A stretch of DNA of 41,167 nucleotides, taken from contig SKIC01000178.1 of NCBI GenBank assembly GCA_007116685.1, forward strand, positions 1 to 41,167. The letters run 5' to 3'. Position 1 is the stretch's first letter. Every line of letters starts with the position of its first letter. The position numbers were made by a program, and so were the translations under genes. The DNA is from Balneolales bacterium. GTDB taxonomy: Bacteria > Bacteroidota > Rhodothermia > Balneolales > Natronogracilivirgulaceae. Positions 7,913 through 17,310 of the stretch are shown here, piece by piece. Under the pieces are notes generated by a model. That model searched no databases. It saw only the letters and a program-made list of their open reading frames with translations, and had not been told where the DNA came from.

Positions 7913-8938
7913 TTGACTGAAAAGAAAATGGATTTTTTTGAGCGCCATCTTACATGGTGGGTATTGCTGTGTATTGCAGGCGGTATTTTAATCGGGCAGA
8001 TTGCCGGTGATTCTATAGAGATATTAAGTGACTTAAACCTCTATAATGTAAACATTCCCATCACTCTTCTCATTTGGGCGATGATTTACCCAATGATGCT
8101 TCAGGTAGATTTTTCATCGCTCAAGGATATTCGAAAACAACCCCGAGGTGTAGTCTGGACAGTAATCATTAACTGGGCCATAAAACCTTTTACTATGGCA
8201 TTTTTTGCATGGATTTTCTTTTCCCAATTGTACAGCGCTTGGATAGATCCTGAAATGGCTCAACAATATATTGCCGGTGCTATTTTATTGGGGGCAGCAC
8301 CTTGTACCGCAATGGTTTTTGTGTGGTCGTACTTATCAGATGGTGATCCTAATTACACGCTTGTACAAGTTTCGGTTAACGATATTCTGATTTTGATTCT
8401 GTTCATCCCCATTGTTGGCTTGTTATTAGGTATCACGGATATCACAATTCCCTATGATACTCTTGTGACTTCTGTTGTGGCTTTTGTAGTTGTGCCATTG
8501 CTTGCCGGATATATTACTCACAAAGTTCTTGTAAAGAAAAAAGGATTGATTTGGTATCAAAGCTCCTTTTTACCGCGATTCAAACCATTTTCAATTAGTG
8601 CTTTACTCATCACACTTGTCTTACTTTTTGCCTATCAAGGTGAGCACATTTTAGCCGAGCCGCTGATGATTGTGCTGATTGCCATCCCTTTAATCATCCA
8701 AACATACTTCATTTTCTTTTTAGCCTGGTACGGAGGAAAATGGTTCAACTTGAATTATCAAACCTGTGCTCCCGGCTCAATGATTGGTGCCAGTAACTTC
8801 TTTGAACTTGCTGTAGCCGTTGCGATTATGGTTTTTGGGATTCAATCCGGCGCTGCTCTGGTAACGGTTGTGGGGGTTTTGATAGAAGTACCAATTATGT
8901 TGTCTTTGGTTAAGTTTGCTAATCGAAATCGGTATTGA
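7913..8938 (+). CDS. acr3: ACR3 family arsenite efflux transporter
   Basis: The 341-residue membrane protein has about ten hydrophobic helices and the ACR3 hallmarks. These are the helix-4 cysteine in LGAAPCTAMVFVWSYL, the NDILILILFIP helix and the helix GASNFFELAVAVAI. It exports As(OH)3/arsenite using the proton gradient, across the inner membrane. It starts with TTG at 7913 according to the Shine-Dalgarno spacing; an ATG at 7928 would give a protein five residues shorter. It is co-transcribed with arsR. No arsC reductase or arsM methylase accompanies it. Confidence 0.95.
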   Translation: MTEKKMDFFERHLTWWVLLCIAGGILIGQIAGDSIEILSDLNLYNVNIPITLLIWAMIYPMMLQVDFSSLKDIRKQPRGVVWTVIINWAIKPFTMAFFAWIFFSQLYSAWIDPEMAQQYIAGAILLGAAPCTAMVFVWSYLSDGDPNYTLVQVSVNDILILILFIPIVGLLLGITDITIPYDTLVTSVVAFVVVPLLAGYITHKVLVKKKGLIWYQSSFLPRFKPFSISALLITLVLLFAYQGEHILAEPLMIVLIAIPLIIQTYFIFFLAWYGGKWFNLNYQTCAPGSMIGASNFFELAVAVAIMVFGIQSGAALVTVVGVLIEVPIMLSLVKFANRNRY

Positions 8939-9047
8939 GATAGTAAAGAAATTAGACTCAGTTAACACAAAGTTGGCGCTCCAAGCCTTGGAAGACTTCC
9001 TTTTAATGGCGGATGATCTAATTTTTTTAGCCAGCAATGATGTTTTT

Positions 9048-9791
9048 CTACAAATATTTCAGTGCTGTTTCGTAACCTACTTTGATTAAATCTTTCAATG
9101 CATCGGGATTGCTTCTGGAGTAATCCTGTAACTCTGGAGCGATTACTAGGTTGGCATCTTCAGATTGTAATTTTGCTGAATTATCGAGGGCTATATCCAT
9201 CGCATTTATCATTACATCAATTACATCTTCTGGTTCTTCATATTCCCGATTGGCGTTCAAATCAACGGCAATAATGTAATCTGCTCCCATTTCTACTAAG
9301 GGAGTTACAGGCACATTTTCCATGAGACCACCATCCACCAATAAACGTCCGCCGAGTTCTATTGGGATAAAAATGCCCGGTATGCAGGTGCTTGCACGTA
9401 TGGCGTCTGCTAATTTCCCTTCTTTGAATACCACTTTTTCCCCTTTCCCAACATCGGTGGCGATGATAGCAAGTGGGATGTCGGCATCTTCTATCGACAC
9501 ATCATTGATGTATTCATCTGCTATATCGGCCATTTTTTCGTTACTCAAAAAACCCAATTTGGAAAATGAGAAAGCCCCTACATCCAGCCAGTTAAGATCG
9601 CTCATAATCTCTTCTATTTTATGAGAATCCAAACCGAAAGCATATAAGCCGGCTATCAGAGCACCTATGCTGGTGCCGGAAATATGGGTTACCTTTATCT
9701 CTTTTTCTTCAAATGCCCGCAATATTCCTATATGGGCTGCTCCCAGGATTGCACCGCCTCCTAATGCAAGCGCGATTTTTTTCTGTTTCAT
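9048..9791 (-). CDS. Patatin-like phospholipase (RssA type)
   Basis: The 247-residue protein shows the full patatin catalytic set: the glycine-rich oxyanion loop LGGGAILGAAHIG (about 10-22), the nucleophile elbow GTSIG with S41, and the catalytic DGG (D153) in LLVDGGLMENVPV. It has no signal peptide, so it is cytoplasmic or membrane associated like bacterial RssA/YlbK proteins. It would hydrolyse acyl esters of phospholipids; the exact substrate is unknown. It converges with acr3, with a 109-base spacer between the stops that shows no strong terminator. Confidence 0.9.
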   Translation of the reverse strand: MKQKKIALALGGGAILGAAHIGILRAFEEKEIKVTHISGTSIGALIAGLYAFGLDSHKIEEIMSDLNWLDVGAFSFSKLGFLSNEKMADIADEYINDVSIEDADIPLAIIATDVGKGEKVVFKEGKLADAIRASTCIPGIFIPIELGGRLLVDGGLMENVPVTPLVEMGADYIIAVDLNANREYEEPEDVIDVMINAMDIALDNSAKLQSEDANLVIAPELQDYSRSNPDALKDLIKVGYETALKYL

Positions 9792-9868
9792 CGGTTATTG
9801 GGATTTAGATTGACAAGATCCGTTTTTGGCAAATATTACGCTAATGTGGTCTTATTCACAATATGGCG

Positions 9869-9976
9869 TTTCGGACAGCCGCATCTTTACTCACTACTCA
9901 TTGAGCATGATTTATTTTTGGGGTATAACGCTATAGTTTTGCTTTTTACTCTAATTGCGACAGCCCGAAGTAGCTT
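9869..9976. repeat. Left-half copy of the intergenic element (copy C)
   Basis: The copy begins with TTTCGGACAGCCGC (9869-9882) and ends with GCGACAGCCCGAAGTAGCT (9957-9975). Both ends are identical to those of the left half of copy A (6575-6677). The 74-base core between them is T-rich but unlike the core of copy A. The end abuts and overlaps the TAA stop of the CotH-like gene (9975-9977). The two ends form imperfect inverted repeats (10 of 13). Confidence 0.7.
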
Positions 9977-12900
9977 ATTTCATCAATAGCATTTTATTGG
10001 TTTTTACGGATTGGTTGGTAGCGAGCCGGTAAATGTACATTCCGCTGGATAGGTGTGATGCATCAAAAGTGATTTCGTGCCAGCCTGCGTTTTGCTGTGA
10101 GTTTACAAGTATGGCTACTTTTTGGCCGAGCATATTATATACTGTAAGCCGAACCTCAGATTGCTCCGGGAGCCCATAGCGGATTTGAGTTGTGGGATTG
10201 AAAGGATTGGGATAATTCTGATGCAATGTTAATTCCATAGGTAACTCTTCATGCTCGGCTGAAGTACTTGTTGTGGTGGTAAATCGATTTACTGCCGACC
10301 AAGGCGTCCATTCTTCTTCGGAAAGTTCTGCTCTAACCCGCCAGAAATAGGTTGTGTTGGTTTCCAAGGATTCCTGCATCTGATAACTTGTGCTCGCCAC
10401 AAATTCATCTACAACTCTCACAAAAAATGAGTTATCTACGGCTACCTGAAGCTGATATCTTTCTGCTCCAATAGGCAATGACCAATTGAATTCCGGCTGT
10501 ACAGAAACGCCTTCGGCATCATTCTCTGGAGACACAAGCACAATGCCATCATCCATTGCTTCTCCAGTCACTCTGATTTCACTAATCTGCAACTCTGTCC
10601 GTTGGCCACTATCAGAGTCTAATCGGTCGCCGGTATAGTAATAGCGCCATTTTAGTTGCAGTGTGGATTGATTCATCCATTCTTCAGGAAAATCAATGGG
10701 ACCAATAAACTGAGTGTGTCCGGGCGTTTCGTTTCGCTCATATTCCACGGGATTTCCGGATGCATCCAACACATCTTCGAAATCGCCTTCTGCGCCAAGG
10801 CGGTATCGTAATCGCCAATTATACACTCTGGAATTTGGGGATATTGTGCCGGCTGTAAACGCAACTTGTGCGCTCTCCATCCCCTCAGTATTTAAGGCTA
10901 AAATGACTGCACCCAAACGAGTTCCCGGGAAACCTGGATTTCCATCAGAATTACCCGTGTTGATGAAAGAAAATCCCTCATCTCCAAGTCCATTGATTCG
11001 TGTTCGCGAATCTATATTATAAGCACCGGCTGCAACTCCCTGTATATTTGCGTTTAAACCAGGGTCGGATTCATCCATATATACAAAAACCATATTACTG
11101 GGATATGTACCCGGCTCAGCAAATGCGGACCAACTCGTAAAGTGATATTCACCAGAGACCAAGCGATGAGGTTCGGGAGCAAATGGATTTACGGGCGTAT
11201 CATCTGCTTCAAAGACTGCGCGCAAACTTATGTTTGAATTTGGGTTTATTTCGATTTCGGGATTTGTCCCTGAAATATCTCCCTCCCAGCGAAGAAAACG
11301 ATAACCCTCCTCAGGGATAGCAGAAATAGATACCGGAACCGTGCGGAAGTAAACTCCCATCCAGGGTGATTGGGAATCTAGTTTTAGAGAATTAACCATC
11401 ACCTCTCCAGAGCCACCCACTGATTCTTGAACCGTTAAGTGGTAAGTGCCCGGCAGGGAAAAATGCTGCTGTATATGCTGCCTCACAAAACCGGGACGCT
11501 GATTGGCAAAATCCCGCATTTTTTGAATTTCGTTCTGCCAATTGGAGTTTGACTCAGGTTGATTCCATCTTAAAATATGTTCTGCCATTTCCGGCGCATA
11601 TTCATTTTCAAAACCTTCCAGAATGGAATTGGCATACTCCGATGAGAAGTTTGAATTGAGTTTATCGGCGAAACGATTTACAAATGCATTTCTGAAATCG
11701 GTATTGGTAAGAAGGCGGCGTAGTAATAATGTTGACCAATCCGGATTTGGCCATCCGCCATGTCCCGTTTGCGTCGCAAAAGCCAGTGTATTATGAGCAG
11801 CTCCTTGATTATGCCCCTGCACATAGTTGTAATCCAGGTTAAACCCGAAATCCACATCAAAAACAATCCAGCGCCAGCGCCCATCATAAGGAGCACGAGC
11901 ATTAGGGTCGTAATCTACATTGTAGCGCCAATATGCTAAATTATTTCCCGGCCAATCCGTATTCCGGAAGTAGATTTGTGCCACCTGATAATCGATGAAA
12001 TTATCCACATCCATTTGAGTGGTCACCCATTCGTAATTTGAGGCACTCGCCATGCTTTGGTTTGCAATAAAATCATACATGGCATTAAAATGAGCTACGC
12101 CATCAGGGTCTCCACGATCATACAAGCGGTTGTTTTCCATCATGGTCATTTCCATTTCATCTATACCATAATGAGAATAGATATAATGATGGTCCATTCT
12201 GTCGCGAATGTTATGAATACCCCAATATTCTCCGTTCAAAAATACAATGGCAGGGCGAGTGTGTTGAATGTCCAATTCGGTATAATCTCGTAATAATCGC
12301 TGCATGTAGGCGTCACGGAATAGAGATTTTCGCCAATCGTTACCGGAATTTCTGAGTAGAAAGCGTTTGTATTCCTGAACATCTTTATCAGGGAAAAGTG
12401 GGTATTCCAGCCAGGATGTTCCGTATTCACCACGAGTATAAATCCGCAAAGTCTTTCTTGGTCGATTTCGGCTGGTTCCGCCGTGGATTCTAATTCCGCC
12501 GTTTATTCCAAATTCGCGACTTCCATCTGTTTCAAAAAACTCGATATGTGCCGGACGCTCCCATTCTCTGCCTCGTTGGTTATAATTGGAATTATTGCCG
12601 TACACATAAATTCCAATTTCGTCGTCAAAGAGGTTTTCCCTGTCTGTGGTGATGGAAAACACCGGCATACTGTAACGATCTGAGCCCAAGGGATCTATTA
12701 CATAAGAATGCGTTGCAATTTCGCTGGCTTTTGCTCCTTCTCTAAACGCTCTGGCTCTTACCGTTGTGATTTTGAAAATCTCGCCATTTGGCGGAACCCA
12801 TTCTTCACTATAAGGATTTCCCGGGCCGATATTATTGGTTGGGATTAAGGATATGTCGTTAGGGTCTCCAGCCCGACTGCTTACAGAAATGGAACCCTGA

Positions 12901-13556
12901 AAACGATTCGAAGATGTGGTGGGCTCGGAGCCATCAAGGGTGTAATAAATTATGGCTTCTGAATCATCTGAACTTAAATCCAGGGTGATATCGGATGAAT
13001 AAAAACCACCGGAAACAGAAAACTCAGGTTGGGATAAAATGGTTTCAAAACCACTATCGTCATTTGATTCCCCCGGTGTGGGATTTTCAAAAAAGATGAA
13101 TTGGTCGCCACCATCAGGAACTCGTCCGTAGGAAATATCTGTAGGAATGGCGGTGGGTGGGATTTCATCAACCCGGGTTCCATCGGTGGATGTGAGCAGA
13201 ATTTCCTCTCCCGATGATGAAATGCTAAAATTGGTGTGCAAAGGCTGAGATGGGTTCGTGCGGTCTTTGCCGGATGCCCATACCAACAAAAACTCGCCGG
13301 GTGCGATACTAATATTCGGTAAAAGCCAGCGATAGGGGCGGTCATAATCATCCGACAGACCATAGCCAAAAAGATTTACCGTTTCGTTGCCGGCATTATA
13401 TAATTCAATCCAGTCTTCGTAATCACCATCTTCGTCAGCGATAGTCTCGCTGTTAGAAGCCATAATCTCGTTGATAAGCACATCTTGAGATAAAGCCACC
13501 TCTATTGAAAATAAAAACAGAAGCGCACTCATCCAAAGGCCTTTGGGAAGTGTCAT
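9975..13556 (-). CDS. Secreted CotH-kinase-like protein with lamin-tail and T9SS sorting domains
   Basis: The 1193-residue protein has a signal peptide (1-24), a lamin-tail domain (about 25-135, LINEIMASNS and DYEDWIELYN) and a chitobiase/hexosaminidase C-terminal-like domain (about 180-290, YYTLDGSEPT). A CotH domain follows (about 335-640) with GGIRIHGGTSR, LRNSGNDW, GEYWGIHNIRDR and the metal-binding DVDFGFN at 567-573. Next come a GEGYRFLRWEGD-like repeat (about 705-785), a fibronectin-type segment (about 1010-1105) and a type A T9SS C-terminal domain (about 1115-1193, NYPNPFNPTTQIRYGLP). It should be exported by the type IX system and left on the surface or released. CotH domains are atypical kinases that phosphorylate proteins in spore coats. 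The substrate here is unknown. The ATG start at 13556 has no clear Shine-Dalgarno sequence. Confidence 0.92.
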   Translation of the reverse strand: MTLPKGLWMSALLFLFSIEVALSQDVLINEIMASNSETIADEDGDYEDWIELYNAGNETVNLFGYGLSDDYDRPYRWLLPNISIAPGEFLLVWASGKDRTNPSQPLHTNFSISSSGEEILLTSTDGTRVDEIPPTAIPTDISYGRVPDGGDQFIFFENPTPGESNDDSGFETILSQPEFSVSGGFYSSDITLDLSSDDSEAIIYYTLDGSEPTTSSNRFQGSISVSSRAGDPNDISLIPTNNIGPGNPYSEEWVPPNGEIFKITTVRARAFREGAKASEIATHSYVIDPLGSDRYSMPVFSITTDRENLFDDEIGIYVYGNNSNYNQRGREWERPAHIEFFETDGSREFGINGGIRIHGGTSRNRPRKTLRIYTRGEYGTSWLEYPLFPDKDVQEYKRFLLRNSGNDWRKSLFRDAYMQRLLRDYTELDIQHTRPAIVFLNGEYWGIHNIRDRMDHHYIYSHYGIDEMEMTMMENNRLYDRGDPDGVAHFNAMYDFIANQSMASASNYEWVTTQMDVDNFIDYQVAQIYFRNTDWPGNNLAYWRYNVDYDPNARAPYDGRWRWIVFDVDFGFNLDYNYVQGHNQGAAHNTLAFATQTGHGGWPNPDWSTLLLRRLLTNTDFRNAFVNRFADKLNSNFSSEYANSILEGFENEYAPEMAEHILRWNQPESNSNWQNEIQKMRDFANQRPGFVRQHIQQHFSLPGTYHLTVQESVGGSGEVMVNSLKLDSQSPWMGVYFRTVPVSISAIPEEGYRFLRWEGDISGTNPEIEINPNSNISLRAVFEADDTPVNPFAPEPHRLVSGEYHFTSWSAFAEPGTYPSNMVFVYMDESDPGLNANIQGVAAGAYNIDSRTRINGLGDEGFSFINTGNSDGNPGFPGTRLGAVILALNTEGMESAQVAFTAGTISPNSRVYNWRLRYRLGAEGDFEDVLDASGNPVEYERNETPGHTQFIGPIDFPEEWMNQSTLQLKWRYYYTGDRLDSDSGQRTELQISEIRVTGEAMDDGIVLVSPENDAEGVSVQPEFNWSLPIGAERYQLQVAVDNSFFVRVVDEFVASTSYQMQESLETNTTYFWRVRAELSEEEWTPWSAVNRFTTTTSTSAEHEELPMELTLHQNYPNPFNPTTQIRYGLPEQSEVRLTVYNMLGQKVAILVNSQQNAGWHEITFDASHLSSGMYIYRLATNQSVKTNKMLLMK

Positions 13557-13670
13557 AATAAATAAAAAAGCATTTCGGGTTTAATGCTTCAAAATAGAGA
13601 TTCAGATCACGAATAGCATATATTAGGGCAATCTTTTACCAATTTATACCAGCTATTAGCATTTCTCAAG

Positions 13671-13775
13671 TTTCGGACAGCCGCGGGCTGCCGCCATTTT
13701 AGGTGAGGCATTTTGGGTATTGGATGCAGACTCTGCAATAATAGCACGATTGGGATAAAGAAGGGCGGCTGTCCG
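13671..13775. repeat. Internally deleted copy of the intergenic element (copy B)
   Basis: The left end TTTCGGACAGCCGC (13671-13684) is identical to copies A and C. It is joined directly to the right half (GGGCTGCCGCC from 13685), lacking the 90 or so bases that separate them in copy A. The right end GCGGCTGTCCG (13765-13775) is an 11-base inverted match of the left end. Shared interior words include GGATGCAGACTCTG and ATAGCACGATTGGGATAAA. A small open frame across it (13607-13792) is a product of the repeat, not a gene. Confidence 0.75.
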
Positions 13776-13822
13776 GTATTGTGGATTAGCAACGAGGTTT
13801 TTTACTCGTGTTGTGCCATATC

Positions 13823-13874
13823 GCAGTCGTGAACGACTGCTTTTTTGTAATAGGACGTCGGGGACAACGTCCTA
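13823..13874 (+). terminator. Double hairpin, terminator-like, after repeat copy B
   Basis: GCAGTCG (13823-13829) pairs with CGACTGC (13834-13840) around a 4-base loop, followed by six T. TAGGACGT (13851-13858) pairs with ACGTCCTA (13867-13874). The pair and its distance from the repeat are the same as at 6818-6866. The rest of the 13557-13951 spacer has no gene. Confidence 0.6.
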
Positions 13875-13951
13875 TGTTTTTTAGAGAATTTGTATGTTAT
13901 AGAGAAATAAAGTATCTCCCCCAAATTTAAGGGAGATACTTTATCCTAAAC

Positions 13952-16900
13952 TTAATCCAACTTCTCCAACAAGACTTCTATAGCTCGTTCGAGTTGTTGG
14001 TCTCGGCCTTGGTCGATGTAGCCCGGCATGTTTTTGACTTCGTAGGTTGGATGCGTTTGGTTGTTCTCCATCCACTCGCCAGCTTTGTTTGTAGCGCTAA
14101 CGGGCACAATTCCCCAAACCATTCCGTTTGGTAATCGCTCCCAGCCGGCAAAACTACAGGTACCCGGCACTGGCATTCCAACCGATGGACCAATTTCAAG
14201 TTCTACATAAGCACTTGCATAACAATGTCCGTCTGAGTACATGGATTCATTGAAAAGCGACAAGGTAGGACGAGTCCAGCGGGAAGTTGGTTCGCCGCCG
14301 ACCACTCTATCTTCGGTAGCATAGCGATTGAATTCCACGCCGGTAAAAAACATGGCTAAATCAGCAACCAAATCACCACCGCCATTGAAACGGGTATCCA
14401 CAATCATGGCTTCGCTATTTACATAACGGCCGAGCATATCCTGAATAACATTTCGGAAAGGCCCATCGCCCATACCCGGAATATGCACATAACCTAATCT
14501 GCCACCGCTCTTCTCTTCCACTTCTTTACGATTTATCTCGATAAATCTCTGATAAAGCAGGCTTCTTTCCTGACCAAGACTAATCGGGCGAACTGTGATT
14601 TGCTTTCTTGCTTCTCTGCGGCGGGTTTCTTGCCAAACAATTTCCAACATGACAAATTCGCCTGCTTTTCGGTTCAGGTAATAGGCAATATCCCTATCCG
14701 GTGTAATTAACTGCCCATTGATTTTTTCGATAACCATCCCCGGCTGGATATCAAAGGAGGCTTTGTCTAGCGGTCCACCTGCAATTACCTCGGCTATTCG
14801 GATACCATTACCCTCATGACTGTAATCCATGAAGATTCCCAAAGATGCGGTTTGGTCTGCGTTATCTATACTCCTGCTGTATCGGGTTCCGGAGTGCGAC
14901 ACATTCAATTCACCCAACCATTCTGCTACCATTTCAGCAAATTCGTATGTATTCCCGATATGTGGCAGATACTTGCTGTATTCTTCGTAGAGCATGTCCC
15001 AATCCTGACCGTGGAAGGTAGGTTCGTAGTGCACATTTTTAGTGCGCACATAAATATGCTCAAATAAATGCTGACGTTCCGCAAGTTCATCAAACGGCAT
15101 TTCTCCACGAATTCGAACCGGGCTGGCAGAACTTCCTCCAATATTCAATTTCTGTATGCTTCCACCGCTCAACATGTACAAATTACTCATGTCATCATCC
15201 CAATGAAGACTTCCGGGACCGGAATTCAGGCGGATAGCAATACTATTTTCTCTGGTTCTGAGATCTACTTCCCAGAGATTATATCGCCCATCAAAACTAG
15301 CCAGATAGTACAATTTCTTTCCATCTTTTGATAAAACCGCATCACTCATCCAACCCGATTGTGGCGTTAAACGAGCCGTCCAGTTTTTCATGCGTTCTTT
15401 ATCGAAACTGAGATCAGAATCTTCTTCTTCCTCGTCACTACTACCATTGGCTTCCTGAACTTGTGTCCAAAGTTTGTACTCCTCTTCATCCATGGAGTAC
15501 AAATCCCATGCTTCCTGATCAAAAAACATGGTGTACACATCCCGCTCCGTAGCCCCGCTTGTTGCGTAACTTCTCAATCCATCTCTGTTTGAGAACCAAA
15601 TCATTTTTTTGCCGTCATTGCTCCATTGAGGACTTGAATCCATATAACCACTGCGGGTTAGGTTGATTCTCTCACTTCCATCAGCAGCCATCAATAAGAC
15701 TTCAGAATTGTGAAGCAATTTACGCCAGCCAATCAAGAGCCATTTACTGTCCGGGCTCCAGATGAAATAATGTTCGCCTTCTCTCATGTGGAATAAGTCA
15801 TCCGGAGTAAGTAAATCTACCGTGCGGTTGTTATCCAAATTTCGGACACGAAGCGTACGTCTATCATAGATATAAGCGATTTGTTTACCATCAGGAGAAA
15901 ATGAAGCTTGATAAACATCCGCATCTTCCGTGAAAAATTCCCTCTCCTGCAATAAGGTTGAACCATAGAAGAACGGCTCTTCTTCACGCACAATTCGGGT
16001 AGCGAAAACACGCCATTGGCCATCTTGTTTTCTGGAGTACAAGAGGTCTTTTCCGTCAGGACTGAATGCTAAAAATCGCTCTTGTTCCGGTGTATTGGTG
16101 ATTCGCTTAGTCATGGCGCCATCCACAGAAGTAACAAAAACTTCACCACGGGCTATAAAAGCAATTTCTTTCCCATTTGGAGCGATGGCCATTTCGCTCA
16201 CGCCACCATTTATGGAAATAAAGCTGTCAGGATTCGATTTTTTCTGCGTACGAATCATGACATCCACTTTTTGCGGTTCTTCACCGGGGAGCATGGTGTA
16301 CAGTTCGCCATCATAACCAAAAGCCAATCTTCCGCTGCCATAACTTAAAAAACGCACCGGATGCAAAGAGAAATTCGTAATCTGCTCACTGCTTCCGCGT
16401 TGGCTTAGATCCATTTTATGCACATTGAACGTACCGCTCTCATCTGTCAGGTAATAAATGGCATCTTCCGAGCTGTTGAAAACCGGTTGGCGATTCTCAC
16501 CTTCGAAATCAGACAGCATGGTATGTGTTCCGGCCTCGCGGTCGTATAGCCAAATATCTCTGGTGATAGAAGAACGATGATGTTTTCTCCATTCATCCTC
16601 GCCGCCTTTTTTGTCATGATAAACCACTCGCTTTCCATCGCTGCTAATTTGAGAAAACTCGGCAGGAATAGTTAGCACCTGATGAACACGGCCACCCTGA
16701 ACAGGCACCTTATATAATTCAGGCTGACTGGCAGCAGGAAACTGGCGATGATTTACGTCATCCTGGCGAACAGCGCCAAACCAAACAAATCCGTCATCGG
16801 GACTGAAGGCATAAGGGAATTCGTCATTGGAATGATACGTCAAACGAGTTGCGGGACCTCCATCAGCATCCATCACATACACATTGAAATTCCCATAACG

Positions 16901-17149
16901 GTCTGAGGCAAAAGCAATCTGAGAACCATCATTGCTCCAAACAGCCATAAAATCGTGAGCCTCGTGAAAAGTAAGTTGCCGGGCAACACCGCCACTTACC
17001 GGCACGCGATATAAATCTCCTTTGTAGGTAAATGCAATGTGCTGTCCGTCAGGAGAAATGGACTGATGACGAATCCATTGCGGATTATCCTCCGCAATGG
17101 CCAAATTCCAACCGAATGCGAAAAGAATTGTTAATAAAAGGAATTTCAT
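13952..17149 (-). CDS. Periplasmic tricorn protease homologue (S41 family)
   Basis: The 1065-residue protein has a signal peptide (1-19) and TolB/WD40-like propeller repeats in two blocks (about 20-320 and 320-680), with many SPDG(K/Q) turns. A tricorn C1 region with the VSHSG motif (the Ser-His pair), a PDZ domain (about 780-860) and the S41 core follow. In the core, VDTRFNGGGDL is followed by ESMYSDGHCY with probable nucleophile S972, and GEWMENN supplies the acidic residue near 1025-1028. The catalytic set looks complete. It would cut peptides to short products. Archaeal tricorn is cytosolic, whereas this form with a signal peptide is extracytoplasmic. An acidic stretch (SDEEEEDSD) lies near residue 570. 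No obvious operon partner is present. Confidence 0.92.
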   Translation of the reverse strand: MKFLLLTILFAFGWNLAIAEDNPQWIRHQSISPDGQHIAFTYKGDLYRVPVSGGVARQLTFHEAHDFMAVWSNDGSQIAFASDRYGNFNVYVMDADGGPATRLTYHSNDEFPYAFSPDDGFVWFGAVRQDDVNHRQFPAASQPELYKVPVQGGRVHQVLTIPAEFSQISSDGKRVVYHDKKGGEDEWRKHHRSSITRDIWLYDREAGTHTMLSDFEGENRQPVFNSSEDAIYYLTDESGTFNVHKMDLSQRGSSEQITNFSLHPVRFLSYGSGRLAFGYDGELYTMLPGEEPQKVDVMIRTQKKSNPDSFISINGGVSEMAIAPNGKEIAFIARGEVFVTSVDGAMTKRITNTPEQERFLAFSPDGKDLLYSRKQDGQWRVFATRIVREEEPFFYGSTLLQEREFFTEDADVYQASFSPDGKQIAYIYDRRTLRVRNLDNNRTVDLLTPDDLFHMREGEHYFIWSPDSKWLLIGWRKLLHNSEVLLMAADGSERINLTRSGYMDSSPQWSNDGKKMIWFSNRDGLRSYATSGATERDVYTMFFDQEAWDLYSMDEEEYKLWTQVQEANGSSDEEEEDSDLSFDKERMKNWTARLTPQSGWMSDAVLSKDGKKLYYLASFDGRYNLWEVDLRTRENSIAIRLNSGPGSLHWDDDMSNLYMLSGGSIQKLNIGGSSASPVRIRGEMPFDELAERQHLFEHIYVRTKNVHYEPTFHGQDWDMLYEEYSKYLPHIGNTYEFAEMVAEWLGELNVSHSGTRYSRSIDNADQTASLGIFMDYSHEGNGIRIAEVIAGGPLDKASFDIQPGMVIEKINGQLITPDRDIAYYLNRKAGEFVMLEIVWQETRRREARKQITVRPISLGQERSLLYQRFIEINRKEVEEKSGGRLGYVHIPGMGDGPFRNVIQDMLGRYVNSEAMIVDTRFNGGGDLVADLAMFFTGVEFNRYATEDRVVGGEPTSRWTRPTLSLFNESMYSDGHCYASAYVELEIGPSVGMPVPGTCSFAGWERLPNGMVWGIVPVSATNKAGEWMENNQTHPTYEVKNMPGYIDQGRDQQLERAIEVLLEKLD

Positions 17150-17256
17150 GTATGTCTGATTTTAGTGAATGAGTTGAAGCCTGTTTTCAAGGTCTCGTTA
17201 ACTCGCATTATCTGTAACTTTTTTATTCTGACTGAAAATAGAACACTGGAACTAAA

Positions 17257-17287
17257 TAAAAAAAGGCAGATGTCGTAACATCTGCCT
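17257..17287 (-). terminator. Rho-independent terminator of gcvP
   Basis: A perfect 10-bp stem (17264-17273 with 17278-17287) with a 4-base loop is followed, on the minus strand, by a T-rich run. It lies 24 bases after the gcvP stop and is the clearest terminator in the window. Confidence 0.9.
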
Positions 17288-17310
17288 CATTCTAAATCTT
17301 CATGGATATT

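Noticed and set aside
8777..9037. Minus-strand open frame of 86 codons
   Set aside because: It is mostly antisense to the acr3 3' end and has no family resemblance.
12974..13369. Minus-strand open frame of 131 codons in another frame
   Set aside because: It overlaps the lamin-tail and signal region of the CotH-like protein and has no coding character of its own.
13607..13792. Small open frame of 61 codons on the minus strand
   Set aside because: It lies entirely across intergenic repeat copy B and its sequence is just the repeat read in frame; no family resemblance.
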